Made by a program: the position numbers and the translations under genes. Under the pieces are notes generated by a model. It did no database searches and was not told the origin of the DNA. It was given only the letters and a program-made list of their open reading frames with translations. DNA of 64,000 nucleotides from Coriobacteriaceae bacterium (GTDB lineage: Bacteria > Actinomycetota > Coriobacteriia > Coriobacteriales > UMGS124): NCBI GenBank assembly GCA_019421015.1, contig JAHZGC010000010.1, forward strand, positions 1 to 64,000. Direction: 5' to 3'. Below are positions 12,701 through 18,482 of this stretch, one piece after another (the stretch's first letter is position 1; each line of letters begins with the position of its first letter).

Positions 12701-14574
12701 TTCTGCAAAGCCGAGTCAGTATTCACTGTCACCACAAAGCTGCCCACATTGCTGTAATGGGAATTACCGGTTCCCAGCTGAGGACCGTGAGTTTGAGGCG
12801 CATTTGCATAGTTGGCATACTTCTGGGAGTAATAATCATTTTTATCGACGGATTCAACATTTCCACCCTGAGCAACAGCCTGGACGTCATCAGTTCCAGT
12901 CAGATCCTCTGTCCAGAGAATGACACGCACTTGTGTTGTGGCCGGCTCCCACTTCGGATATAGATGCAGTGCCAGCACACCACCGCTCTCTACCAGCTTG
13001 GCTTTTCCAATTAAATCATTGTCGACCACCAGCGTGTAACCGTTTGCATCGGATGCAACGTCTTCATATTGGTTGTCAGCGTATTCACCGTTCACATCGG
13101 GCTTAGCGTTCTTCTTCAGATACCGCCACCCAGCAAAGTTATAACCGGTTCGTGTCGGTTGATTTATATTTGTAAAATCAACATTGTTGCCCAGTGCAAC
13201 CTGCTGTCTGGGGATATAGGTATAGTTAGTATCGAAAATCACACGGTATGACTTTGCCGCTGCATAATATATGTCTACAGTCGTATCCGTATTTTCAATC
13301 AGTTTCTGCGAAAAACCAGTAGACTGAAGTTGCTCATATACGCCATCGACTTTCGCCGTAGCGCGAGTCATCGCCCCAACACGGCCCTGAAGAGTTTCCC
13401 GATCTAAACGTACATAAGTATCATTGCCTTCTGTCTTTTTGGAATCTGCATCCAACTTATTAAGTTCATCATCGGTCAACCCGGAAAGAGAAGTTGGAAC
13501 CCAATGATTCACCGTATACCAAGTTGCATTGCGACGATAATAGACGTTGAATTCCAACGTCGTCTCACCTTGCATTGCCTTATTCAGCTGCTCTTCCGTC
13601 AAGATTACTTCTAACTTGGGATCAACCAACGCATTTGCACCGTGGTCCTCAGCACTGAGGTGCGCAGTAGAATCGGGATTACCGCATACCGCACGGATAT
13701 AATATCCCGTGTCGCCTTCGACTCTAAGCCAGCGAGCAGCATTCCAAGCTTGGTTGTATTCAGTGGAGTACCTGTTCTTGTAAACCGGGTGCTCAGTCCC
13801 ATCCTTTTTTTCTTGATAGTAATAAATTGTATGGTTATCGATATCTACATTAAAGTCACCGTTTTCCAGCTTTTCTTCTAACTGTTCTGGCGTTTCATTC
13901 CCAGTCGGTGGTTTTTTCACATAACGGTTTAACTCACTAGGGTCAAGTACTATGCGGAAGCCATCCTTAGTCGGTAGGTCCCATGTTACCTTATAGGTTC
14001 CATCTGCTTGTTTTTCTGGAACCACCTGCACCGTCTGAGGAGCCGCCACATCAATACCTGCTAAACCCCCAGTATTGGAATATTTATAATCCAACTTCAA
14101 AGTGATGGTTTTTGTCGGCACAAATTTGTAGTCGTTAAGGCTACCCTGAAACACCGACCTGAGCGCACTTCCCTCATCCGAGCTGCTATCTGCTCGCACG
14201 ATCTTCCAACCGTCGTTCACTGCGTAGACAATTCGGGCACCGCCCTTACGGTCTGCGGTGAAAGAATCTTTTGACACCGGATTCGCTTCAGTTACCGTTA
14301 GCTGTTCCACGTCATAGGCAAATTGGGAGAGGTCGCAGACCCCATCTTCAAAATCGGCCTCAGTGAGCTCGTGGGTCTCCTGTATGCTGACCGTTTTACC
14401 CTTGCCATCTACCGTAAAACGGAGATTATGGGTGAGGTAGAGCGTGTAGGTGGAATCATCCCCAGGTTGGGAAGACACTTCATCGGCTATTGCCGGACCA
14501 ACCATACATGCAAGTGCAGTAAGTACAGTGGTAATCAAGACTAAGATGGCTTTAACCACACGGCTAGAGGCCAT
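712..14574 (-). CDS. Giant cell-wall-anchored multidomain surface protein (adhesin/pilin-like), 4620 aa
   Basis: Start chosen at ATG 14572-14574 because a clear signal peptide follows (about 30 residues ending GPAIA-D). An in-frame ATG at 14784 would put 70 implausible residues in front. By eye the order is: an N-terminal region with Listeria-type (InlB) repeats near residues 440-490 and 1160-1215 (GYNFAGW, LDGWYV); two SPIL pilin-type isopeptide domains near 1560 and 1725 (KTLEGRDVKAGEFEF); a DUF11 array (VGDTITYT, TDxVPEGT) from about 1860 to 3140 interrupted by DUF7601-like domains near 2360, 2770 and 3150; then about eight SPIL domains from 3280 to 4530. A Pro/Glu-rich segment (about 3905-4095) interrupts one SPIL domain. 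The C terminus has a GGNQP linker, the sorting signal VPKTAD (nt 829-846), a hydrophobic stretch and a basic tail. The repeated domains are expected to form self-crosslinked stalks. The N-terminal third (about nt 9,800-14,570) is visibly AT-richer than the rest, which suggests mosaic origin. Ligand unknown. Confidence 0.9.
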   Translation of the reverse strand: MASSRVVKAILVLITTVLTALACMVGPAIADEVSSQPGDDSTYTLYLTHNLRFTVDGKGKTVSIQETHELTEADFEDGVCDLSQFAYDVEQLTVTEANPVSKDSFTADRKGGARIVYAVNDGWKIVRADSSSDEGSALRSVFQGSLNDYKFVPTKTITLKLDYKYSNTGGLAGIDVAAPQTVQVVPEKQADGTYKVTWDLPTKDGFRIVLDPSELNRYVKKPPTGNETPEQLEEKLENGDFNVDIDNHTIYYYQEKKDGTEHPVYKNRYSTEYNQAWNAARWLRVEGDTGYYIRAVCGNPDSTAHLSAEDHGANALVDPKLEVILTEEQLNKAMQGETTLEFNVYYRRNATWYTVNHWVPTSLSGLTDDELNKLDADSKKTEGNDTYVRLDRETLQGRVGAMTRATAKVDGVYEQLQSTGFSQKLIENTDTTVDIYYAAAKSYRVIFDTNYTYIPRQQVALGNNVDFTNINQPTRTGYNFAGWRYLKKNAKPDVNGEYADNQYEDVASDANGYTLVVDNDLIGKAKLVESGGVLALHLYPKWEPATTQVRVILWTEDLTGTDDVQAVAQGGNVESVDKNDYYSQKYANYANAPQTHGPQLGTGNSHYSNVGSFVVTVNTDSALQNGTGTSKALLTSIQNQIEAEFQRVMGQSSGIDVANFYTQAAFEIVHEEDGEINYKATTASADGKTMVYVYFTRNIYTLQFHYYGTVNNQENCVALNTKGYSYDSNCLNNDGTFNFNFTGGSNIAEKDKNFWQQPIGQNAISANTIVPETITITAKYGANLNDVWPVARTDEVVHGRRSNSTNDRADAQMISWSTTAGKYRDDALPNSNSSHAGEPTIMGVYGAMGAEIIADPKNTNTTHHLVAYWNDNGTSYYRYNHCLEVPELDVTGMKRISIYNSDTTNENNFLILVPIDNATIAKYEFSDLMRVSYNEGQIAYDDPDGTYYVVRQNTKEDGETKYYAVARRVDIVSRANITNQNPSARLHLRRVSDVPSHSTQYVDTDGACWVASGSGYVANPIGSENNPYDLYFYYDRYRYTITYMVPTNQGNAEHPGYTLGTVTLPYGALVTEEKYGFKLDYQDKNTNDKYGWTTADEVSVCPDRSENGTAVWKFEGWGLGPAGVNMQWVVDENAEVEAQVGEAFAIEGNLRLYAIWDAPTYTVTFHLNGGAVNGVGANIEEEISANTRYSASGVIPRPLRDNYTLDGWYVADENGNITQPETEFNFDQIIAGNKHVAAKWSTVSTETFNYTIYYVTDNPLEADKNKPIIQIEDGNIIVEGGKTYYVLGKVEHQNQMFIADSSLNFSAKAENGYVPRATNEILTMNQPDNTYNVIFYYDPIISGQHIVNFVEAGTETSSEPHLVKTLTVNVDQTVVTPQSAIVTELTNKGYRFVNKEMDGQGNISYSEVTNVNNLKWIDETGETRETATLRGDDIPGTITYLVQPISYTITYTNAIGAPNGAEEALELITAAANTPVASADGKNPTQYTVQDEPISIKNPTFAVDNETNKVYVFDGWTLGNKTTDTEITKPDIYTELKVDKGTVGDLEFVANWKDSPTDTSSAAINVTKTLEGRDVKAGEFEFKIVADNDAQEQVADTRGPVLDVEDGKPNVVFDKSEDGSYQFTYRIADLIKAYTNGFAEAALGEDGQTVVWTLHYTLQEIEPSSGSGLTVKTPENGAYSITVKVTGKTDGTLNAVAEVYNGDIKTNDFPFVNVYSPASKAIPVGATKVLTGDRSQDLVAGEFSFKLEVVNTDPDHSSEGFLTERTTAANGAVTKNADGTESAPVSFGNITFTKAGTYKVALSEEVPEQDNFIKYDRAKREYIVVVEDPGTGQLTTSIGAAPINAISDATFTNTYEKLDQKTVTSGGADVNGKLVGVGEKLTYTITWFNDAVNPTTGEPAVATVVVTDKVPEGTALVEGSLSEGGKLSTDEDGNTRITWEMLNVNPGATGTVSFEVTVLDGAASTGSISNTADIKIGNNSPKQVSVSNNVPSKTGVVQGGDPTTLQVGDTLNFEIAFKTDPGNTAFEAKVHDQLPEGLAYQTGSTTMEGVPADQIAEPSLSKVDSRDTLDWTLTDLPANTDVIIRFSAKVTRESLGSVTNVANVNSHKTNPRTLPVAPDNAKDAQKNGASVDGKNVNVGDELTYVIDWAAGESNHVHIEDALPAGVKYLRYVEGSHRPNEQKEGDRVAGLVWDFDVRPGERGEVRFVVEVVGFDAINAEGGTGEITNVATVNGVEVSTTSYVPVKTAETNAPEGTGPKVGDTITYTVSAHNDRDTVAPQLTITDVIPEHTAYVEGSASVVPSVNGRTLTWTFTDVPAGESRTVSFQVTIGEGAVGTTVQNHATVTIGDNEYTSNTTNTEVGGELVVSKKIAQNVTVPEALQNVPFCFDITLTMGDQPLSGAYRYAVGTAEQTGTEQLLEQKKDADGNVVAGVYRLELRANEAATITGLPLGASYKVEEVELPQGFAQESVTGEAAGSVRIGSDPVVFTNTYRATDQKKSAQTIASDNEEVIDPSGSTASVGDTIKYTIDWSNTAVDERGRGVPATIVVTDQVPEGTELVETSGDCVRNPADGTGAGTKLEWNLGEHPAEGVGSVWFTVRVTSAATTGKVENEAQVKVGDRNPDTTLKVETSVPGKTVTFGNESVADGVVRVGDKLTYTIDYTNYTGAAADVYVRDEIPTGTRYVEGSGKVQIGEGSPQDLSKDELDRNGEGQVTGLIVSKTLDAGQKIAVTFAVEVTEEAVVVGTVPNTADIRVGNNKHTFKTNPTDVHVDGGSLQVSKTVTVDPDQPVGDQGVPNVPFKFHVKLTDHAGNALVGTYHYLVGDQRYDLVGTSGVYELELCANETAVIEGLPVGAIYTVEEAGMPMDFSAGAVSGQSTGTIGAETSVVSFENIYKERKNTKEAETSNEADDVTDADGSMAGVGDVLTYTVNWVNDQTDASGWGVKATVVVTDRVPGGTTLVEIPAGASYDESSRTLTWNLGEREPGDSGSVSFKVKVDESAVQYESIENTATVTVKVGDNESSQNTNPVTTVMPKKEVSTPSTGDGIRVGDELTYTITYMNGSPDVATVYVYDHVPSGTEFVSADFEVEPDENGNLAWAIADVDPSASGFVSFKVRVTEAAVGATVENQATIQVGENGPSYKTNTVKKEVGTGTLSISKQVPTDSAPAATFKFVLTLTDASEAKVPLTGTYDYQINDQNGQLVFDVEQQGYPLTLSAGQIAVVSGLPEGTSFAVREIELPAGFSQVAPADGGSAEGTVTKDGAKAEFVNEYHAEGVTVEGAVQLTGTKVLEGRNQVAGEFAFELTAAAGDKATADAIANGSVVLGGVPGATSMLARNNADGSWHFGDVSFSTTGTYLFTVREVEMLLGSVNAVPGVTYDKHTYDVKVVVTDDGKGKLMAEVQGVPEGGFAFKNIYASDVRTTPHVDGRKVLEGRTLQEHEFSFALSGYGIVGEAVATNDANGGFGFDLPTLTMADLAGAAPDAQGVRTATFEYQLREVVPADGNKRQNVAYSSESYKLTVTLTDNGKGMLTSTVSAVNSAGNAVETLAGEQTGLQFVNTYTPNKISDPVVLSATKTLVGRDLAERSFSFVVEDADGNQVSAGSNAAAQKGDDNASHGAVTFTPIPYDAASMVDAVQHEDGTRSKDFSYVMCEVNPGEGRVPGVDSYDGRTYRVVVTVTDDGLGELNASVSYFDAEGNSLDSTPEFVNHYSVDDGKFTPVGISKVTDALAETNLDDLTFGYAIYRQGDPNKKPVATGTSGANGLVTFESIPVDSVGEFWYEIVEDRQGVPAGGVIYDGSVYRLQLVVTDAGDGTYAIAPSYYLVSADGASVPLGDGAYPVFHNVYDTEDLYVSIDGVGKLVNGGAPGDREFQFELIDDATGVVQYGRNDAEGNVIFGDLHYEYRVSEKPEAPSEGDEPTDVNGAEPEEPGQTGEPEQPQEPVAPEVPAPEDPSEQPSPEEPELPDEPVDNTNEENPAAPDVPADSANTEGSADVVTPEGPATSDESLTPEVLDESQAETSGEGGEAHLASDLLGATVAYATDESAEIQVFEGPASVLDGNANADEEVGAEAITDPMATVQPEAPADSALAEQPGAPAETDSVSSDLGEHWYTIREVVPDGATHNDDGSWTYRGVTYGTATYRLCIEVSEADGALSADVKEIWYINGDDQHRVTSLGDVVFRNTYAPTEPVSVALEASKTLAGRDASDEEFGFVVRDGNGAVVSTGMSQGAAESQAAAVEFVPLWFGRAGVYSFTIEEVRGGQTLAGVTYDGQHAAVRVTVTDLGDGTLVAAVEYLGADGTVLMAPPAFANRYAVEKEGMASLEVGKILSGRDGVDGEFSFAVYSGEALVAGGQSPALKDGEAATFGLGNVYFARPGEYDLTVVETATTSNTGVSYDSARFDVHVTVTDAGDGTLSCEVSYPEGGVVFKNAYEADPATVALVADKTLTGRDLVAGEFSFRVSDPGSGALVTTGVNDGEGLVYFEEFELTEPGSYDFEISEVAGTEPGMEYDGRTFAAHVEVTDDGVGQLRAEVTYPGGNARFRNVFIPQQGPSEDPAPTTPDGGGNQPGGNQPGGNQPAVPKTADETPAGSVPAAVGLLGAALAGAGALLVHKNRRDQGSERR

Positions 14575-14784
14575 AGAAAACAGACCCCCCCCCGTTCTGT
14601 TTACAAGAACTGCTTGGGTATCTCCCCCGATGCACAGGGGTATCCTGCGATCGGGTACACCCGTGCGCCCCACGCCCTTCACAGCCCCGCCCCGCTCAAA
14701 GGCAAGACTGTGGGCGTCGTCCCACCCACGCATACCGGACCTTCTCATAGAAACCCTGCCCTTCGCCTCAATCGCAAAACCCAC
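14575..14784 (-). promoter_or_regulatory. Leader of the giant adhesin gene with a G9 tract at the ribosome binding site
   Basis: On the coding strand, nine consecutive G (plus-strand C at 14585-14593) lie 10-18 bases before the ATG, where a Shine-Dalgarno should be. The tract is flanked by the inverted pair AACAG/CTGTT. The 210-bp GC-rich leader stays open in the adhesin frame and holds several short hairpins, e.g. GTTCT/AGAAC just upstream of the G tract. I could not match it to a known riboswitch. Length change in the tract could alter ribosome binding; this is inference. Confidence 0.5.
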
Positions 14785-15020
14785 CGCGACTGCTTATATA
14801 TCAACTTCTTATATGAGAATTAGGCATAGCCTTCCCATATAATCTTTCAACTTATAGCACATCGCTTTATACAGTTCATGCGAGATGTCATAACTAATAC
14901 ATCTGCGTAATGCATCCCGAACAGGGTTGCTGGCTTCCATATCAATGACATAGCCATTACATTCGCTGTGGAGTGTTTCCGCCTCCCCTTGATGCCCTCC
15001 ACATAGGGCAGTCCCCGCCT

Positions 15021-15059
15021 TAAAAAGAAGGGCGGACGGGTCATCATCCCCGTCCGCCC
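15021..15059 (-). terminator. Rho-independent terminator of the M32 carboxypeptidase gene
   Basis: An 11-bp perfect stem, GGGCGGACGGG (15030-15040) with CCCGTCCGCCC (15049-15059) and an 8-base loop, is followed on the minus strand by TTCTTTTTA. It lies 36 bp past the stop codon. The rest of 14785-15020 holds no gene that I can support. Confidence 0.9.
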
Positions 15060-15094
15060 GTAAGCGTCACGCCAGTTTGTTACAGCCCCTGCGC

Positions 15095-16615
15095 CTACCC
15101 GTTCAACCCGTACAGCTCCCCGTACTTCTCCCCCAGGTAGCGGGTGTAATAGGTGGGATCGAACGGCTCCCCGCAAGCGGCGGTTATGCGATCTTGCGGG
15201 TCAAGGCTGCCGCCGTGCTGCCACACGTTCTCTTTGAGCCAACCGGTGATGGGGGTCACGTCTCCGCTGGCAATGGCAGCGTCCACATCGCCATCGTAGG
15301 CCTGGCGCGCGTGGTGCACAAACTGAGCCGCATAGGCGTTACCCAGGGCATACGAGGTGAAGTAACCCACAAAGTTCGAGGCCCAATGCATGTCTTGCAG
15401 GCAGCCCACTGTGTCGTTGGGCACCTCGACGCCCAAGTGCCGCTTCATGAGGTCGTTCCACAGCGCGGGGATATCGGCCGCCTTTACCTCGCCGCTCATC
15501 AGGAGCTTCTCGCACTCGTAGCGTACCAGCACGTGCAGCGGGTAGGTGAGCTCATCGGCCTGGGTGCGGATGAGACTCGGATGCACCAGGTTCGACGCGC
15601 GGTAAAGCTGGTCGGCGTCCACACCGTTGTAAATCTCGGGCACGTGCTTGCGCAGGATCGGCAGCAGCACCTCCATGAACGGACGGCTGCGACCCACCAT
15701 GTTTTCCATCAGGCGGCTCTGGCTCTCGTGCATGCCAGCCGACGCTCCGCCCTTGAGGCAGGTGAACGAGTACTTAGGGTCCACGTTCTGCTCATAGAGC
15801 GAGTGACCGCCCTCGTGGATGGTGGTCGCCAGGCACTCGAGCACGTTGTTCTCATAGTAGTGATGGGCAATGCGCACGTCGTTGCGGTCGAAGCACGTGG
15901 TAAAGGGGTGCGCGGTCAGGCCAAAGGTCAGGCGGCTCATGTCGAGGCCGATGGCCTGAGCTGTGTCGTAGGCAATGGCCTGCTGCACCGGCACCGGCAC
16001 CGGCTGATGGGCAAACTCGTAGGTGGGAATGCCCTGTTCAACGATGGCATGCACAAGAGGCGTGACCGTCTTCCCGACCGTATCGAAGAAGCCGTCACAT
16101 ACCTCGCGCGAGCAGCCAGGCTCCCAGCGATCGAGCCACACGTCATAGGGGTCCTTCTCGGGCGCGATGTAGTGGGCCTGCTCGCGCAGGGAGTCAAAGA
16201 TACGGTCAAGGTAGGGCTCGAAGCTCGCAAAGTCATCGTTCTCGCGCGCCTGGCGCCATACATGGAACGACTCGGTGGTCAGACGCTTATAGTCGGCCGC
16301 CACCTGCGCAGGCACACGGCTGTCTTGCTCGTAGGTACGGGTAAAGACGCGCAGTTCGGCGGCGTGAAGGGGGTCGAGCTCGTCTTTGTGCTCGTTGAGC
16401 TGGGCAAGGAGCTCGCCGGTCTCGGGGCTGCACTGGAGGTCGTGCATGGCGGCGAACAGCGTGGCCTGGGCCTCGCCGTGGGCGGCCGCACCGGCGGCGG
16501 GGGCAACCGTTTGGCTGTCGTACTCGATGATGTTGAGTGCCACGTCGTAGGATTCAACGCGTCGCTGCAACTCGTCAAAGGATTCGATAAGTTGGGGAAG
16601 TGCAGGCGTTGCCAT
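15095..16615 (-). CDS. M32-family metallocarboxypeptidase (thermostable carboxypeptidase Taq type)
   Basis: This 506-residue protein has the M32 zinc site HEGGH followed by the downstream ligand motif HESQSRLMEN, and the usual EYDSQTVAP...GEAQATL N-terminal region and DMHWASNFVGYFTSYALGNAYAAQF C-terminal region. The family removes C-terminal residues from peptides, usually in the cytoplasm; there is no signal peptide. The start at ATG 16613-16615 follows GAAGGGA and fits the family N terminus; an upstream in-frame start would add 30 unrelated residues. Length is normal (about 500). It is a single-gene unit with its own terminator, next to the giant surface-protein gene but without an evident link to it. 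Specific substrates cannot be told from sequence. Confidence 0.93.
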   Translation of the reverse strand: MATPALPQLIESFDELQRRVESYDVALNIIEYDSQTVAPAAGAAAHGEAQATLFAAMHDLQCSPETGELLAQLNEHKDELDPLHAAELRVFTRTYEQDSRVPAQVAADYKRLTTESFHVWRQARENDDFASFEPYLDRIFDSLREQAHYIAPEKDPYDVWLDRWEPGCSREVCDGFFDTVGKTVTPLVHAIVEQGIPTYEFAHQPVPVPVQQAIAYDTAQAIGLDMSRLTFGLTAHPFTTCFDRNDVRIAHHYYENNVLECLATTIHEGGHSLYEQNVDPKYSFTCLKGGASAGMHESQSRLMENMVGRSRPFMEVLLPILRKHVPEIYNGVDADQLYRASNLVHPSLIRTQADELTYPLHVLVRYECEKLLMSGEVKAADIPALWNDLMKRHLGVEVPNDTVGCLQDMHWASNFVGYFTSYALGNAYAAQFVHHARQAYDGDVDAAIASGDVTPITGWLKENVWQHGGSLDPQDRITAACGEPFDPTYYTRYLGEKYGELYGLNG

Positions 16616-16755
16616 GGTTTGGGGTCCCTTCTCGCACTTGAGATGGCTAACGACGGCATTATGACGCTTGCCAGTGGCAGGTAGGGGCAAACTTCGGCAA
16701 CGCAATCAAGATTGTGGTTTTATCTGTTGGCCAGGATGGATGCCAATCAATAGCG

Positions 16756-16761
16756 TATAAT
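16756..16761 (+). promoter_or_regulatory. -10 element of the tRNA-Gly gene
   Basis: A consensus TATAAT in the context GCGTATAATCC lies 10 bp before the tRNA 5' end. No good -35 stands at 16-18 bp spacing. The same GCGTATAATCC context recurs before gyrB (46238-46248). Confidence 0.6.
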
Positions 16762-16771
16762 CCTTCTTTGC

Positions 16772-16846
16772 GCGGGCATCGCCAAGTGGTAAGGCCCCAG
16801 CTTCCCAAGCTGGTATTCGCGGGTTCGAATCCCGTTGCCCGCTCCA
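16772..16846 (+). tRNA. tRNA-Gly (anticodon CCC)
   Basis: Acceptor arms GCGGGCA/TGCCCGC, D-arm GCC...GGC, anticodon stem CCAGC/GCTGG with loop TTCCCAA giving anticodon CCC, and T-arm GCGGG-TTCGAAT-CCCGT. The discriminator base is T and CCA is encoded (16844-16846). Confidence 0.95.
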
Positions 16847-16856
16847 TAGACTGCCT

Positions 16857-16895
16857 AACGGGCAGGTGAGTCGAGACGGCTTGCCTGCCCGTTTT
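16857..16895 (+). terminator. Terminator of tRNA-Gly
   Basis: AACGGGCAGG (16857-16866) pairs with CCTGCCCGTT (16884-16893) and runs into TTTT, 10 bp after the tRNA CCA. Confidence 0.85.
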
Positions 16896-16927
16896 GCGTA
16901 TATAGGTGTTAAGGAGGCAATCCACCC

Positions 16928-17383
16928 ATGCTACCGTCGGTGGTTAAACGGATTCAAGGGCTTCTCCCCCAGGCCCCAGGCCGTGTGAGATGTGAGCGGC
17001 TGTTACAGCTGGTAGACGAGGCCATGGGCGACGACCTCCGGCGTTACCCCGACGGCCGCATGCTCATATGGGAGATCGCCCGCCACGACGGCTACAACAT
17101 CCCCGCCTATCCCATGGCCGGATGCGGCGACGTGCGGGAGTTCTTGTCTGACGAGGATGTGCGCAACGTTCCCGAGTGGTACGAGCGCCACCTGGGGATC
17201 GGGCGCGATGTGTACGACGAGATGTACCGCTACGAGTTGGTGATGGTGCGCAACCGAGCCTTGTGGCGGCGCGTGTTTGTGGTGCCCAGCGGACGGCTGC
17301 AGCGGATGGACACGCTGCTTGAGGAGCTGGACGGGTGGCTCGGATTCGGGCTGGGGAGCGGAGTCGGGGATTTTAAGAGATAA
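16928..17383 (+). CDS. Hypothetical protein, 151 aa
   Basis: The start is well supported: AAGGAGG (16911-16917) lies 10 bp before the ATG. The product is a soluble, mostly charged protein without signal peptide or membrane segment. It begins with a basic amphipathic stretch (VVKRIQGLLPQ), has a central RYPDGRMLIWEIARHDGYN segment and a C-terminal helix (RLQRMDTLLEELDGWL). I do not recognise a family. It stands alone between two tRNA genes that read towards each other, a position often occupied by integrated or accessory genes, though no integrase or att repeat is visible. Codon use and GC resemble the neighbours. Confidence 0.65.
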   Translation: MLPSVVKRIQGLLPQAPGRVRCERLLQLVDEAMGDDLRRYPDGRMLIWEIARHDGYNIPAYPMAGCGDVREFLSDEDVRNVPEWYERHLGIGRDVYDEMYRYELVMVRNRALWRRVFVVPSGRLQRMDTLLEELDGWLGFGLGSGVGDFKR

Positions 17384-17538
17384 TCGGTAGGGGAAATTCG
17401 GAGGCAGAGGTTCCGCCTCACACCGCACTACCCCACGCACCAGAACGATTGGATTCCCAAAGCCAAGATGTTTCTGCATGATTGTGCGGTGCTATCTGCC
17501 AATTCGGCTTCTACCGCAAACGCCGTGTTCCTGCAACC

Positions 17539-17571
17539 AAAAAAGCCGGGAGGGACTACTCCCCTCCCGGC
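17539..17571 (-). terminator. Terminator of tRNA-Lys
   Basis: GCCGGGAGGG (17545-17554) pairs with CCCTCCCGGC (17562-17571); read on the minus strand the hairpin is followed by TTTTTT. The remaining gap 17384-17538 shows only a small GAGGC/GCCTC hairpin near 17402. Confidence 0.9.
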
Positions 17572-17582
17572 CTGCGGTTTCG

Positions 17583-17658
17583 TGGTGGGACGTGCGGGGG
17601 TCGAACCCGCGACCTTGGGATTAAAAGTCCCCTGCTCTACCAACTGAGCTAACGTCCC
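17583..17658 (-). tRNA. tRNA-Lys (anticodon TTT)
   Basis: On the minus strand: acceptor GGGACGT/ACGTCCC, D-arm with AGCTCAGTTGGTAGAGC, anticodon loop CTTTTAA giving TTT, T-arm with GGTTCGACC, discriminator A and encoded CCA (17583-17585). Confidence 0.96.
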
Positions 17659-17797
17659 ATATGACCGACGATTGTATCGCAAATCCCAGGCTCCGTGCCC
17701 CAGAGGTGACATTATCGTCGAAGGAACATGGAACGGCTTTCAAAACGACCCCACCACTCCCCTGGCTTCACCTGCGGCCCTTGTAACCCGGCACTCC

Positions 17798-18469
17798 CTA
17801 CAACTCCAGGAGCACGCGGCGGGCATCGGCCTCTCGGTCGCTGCGGGCACAGACCAACACCGTGTCGCCCGGCATCAGCAGCGTCTGGCCGTTCACCGTG
17901 TCGAACTGGTCGCCATGGGACACGGCCACCAGAATGGTCGATGGCGGCAGCTCGAGGTCGGCGACCCGACGTCCCCCCTCGGCGCGCAGCGTGGGCGAGT
18001 TGGGGATGTCTACCTCGGTCATGGCAAACTCACCGTGCTTGAGCGACATGACCGTGCGCAGGCCTGTGCTCAGCGCCTCCTGCTCCACCATGCGGGCGAT
18101 AACCACCGTCGAGGAGACCACGTCGACCCCCAGGCTCGTGAAGATGCGCTCGTTGCGGGCGTCGTTCACGCGGGCAATGGTACGTTGGGCGTCAAAAAGC
18201 GTCTTGGTGACCTCGCACACGCCGAGGTTCGTGTCGTCCTGCCCCGTCAGGGCACAGATCACGTCGGCGTCACCCGCCCCGGCGTCGCGCAGCGCCGCCG
18301 CATCGCAGCAGTTTCCCTGCACCACGAGAACACGGCCCGTGAGTGTGTGGGCCAGGTAGTTGGAGCGCGCCTCGTCCTTCTCGACGATAGCCACCTCGTG
18401 ACCCGACGAGAGCAGCAGTCTCGCGACCATCTCGCCTATCTTGCCGCCTCCGCCAATCAAGAAATACAC
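17798..18469 (-). CDS. trkA: TrkA-family potassium channel regulatory subunit (second of pair)
   Basis: The 223-residue protein opens with a Rossmann nucleotide site (MYFLIGGGGKIGEMVA) followed by the acidic end of strand 2 (VEKDE) and the QGNCCDAAALRDAGAGDADVICALTGQDDTN region of TrkA-N domains. Residues from about 140 on form a TrkA-C (RCK_C) domain (VAVSHGD...LLMPGDTVLVCARS). Such subunits bind NAD(H) or nucleotides on the cytoplasmic face and gate Trk/Ktr potassium uptake. Start is GTG 18467-18469 behind GGGGAG. It lies 13 bp after a second trkA-like gene, so the two likely form a heteromeric or dual-subunit regulator. No TrkH membrane subunit is in this window. Confidence 0.9.
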   Translation of the reverse strand: MYFLIGGGGKIGEMVARLLLSSGHEVAIVEKDEARSNYLAHTLTGRVLVVQGNCCDAAALRDAGAGDADVICALTGQDDTNLGVCEVTKTLFDAQRTIARVNDARNERIFTSLGVDVVSSTVVIARMVEQEALSTGLRTVMSLKHGEFAMTEVDIPNSPTLRAEGGRRVADLELPPSTILVAVSHGDQFDTVNGQTLLMPGDTVLVCARSDREADARRVLLEL

Positions 18470-18482
18470 GGCGCTCCCCTAC

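Noticed and set aside
14575..14784. c-di-GMP, SAM or other known riboswitch in the adhesin leader
   Set aside because: I compared the conserved core motifs by eye and found no match; only generic hairpins are present.
16772..17658. Integrated element between tRNA-Gly and tRNA-Lys
   Set aside because: A lone 151-aa gene lies there, but no integrase, direct att repeat or compositional shift could be seen.
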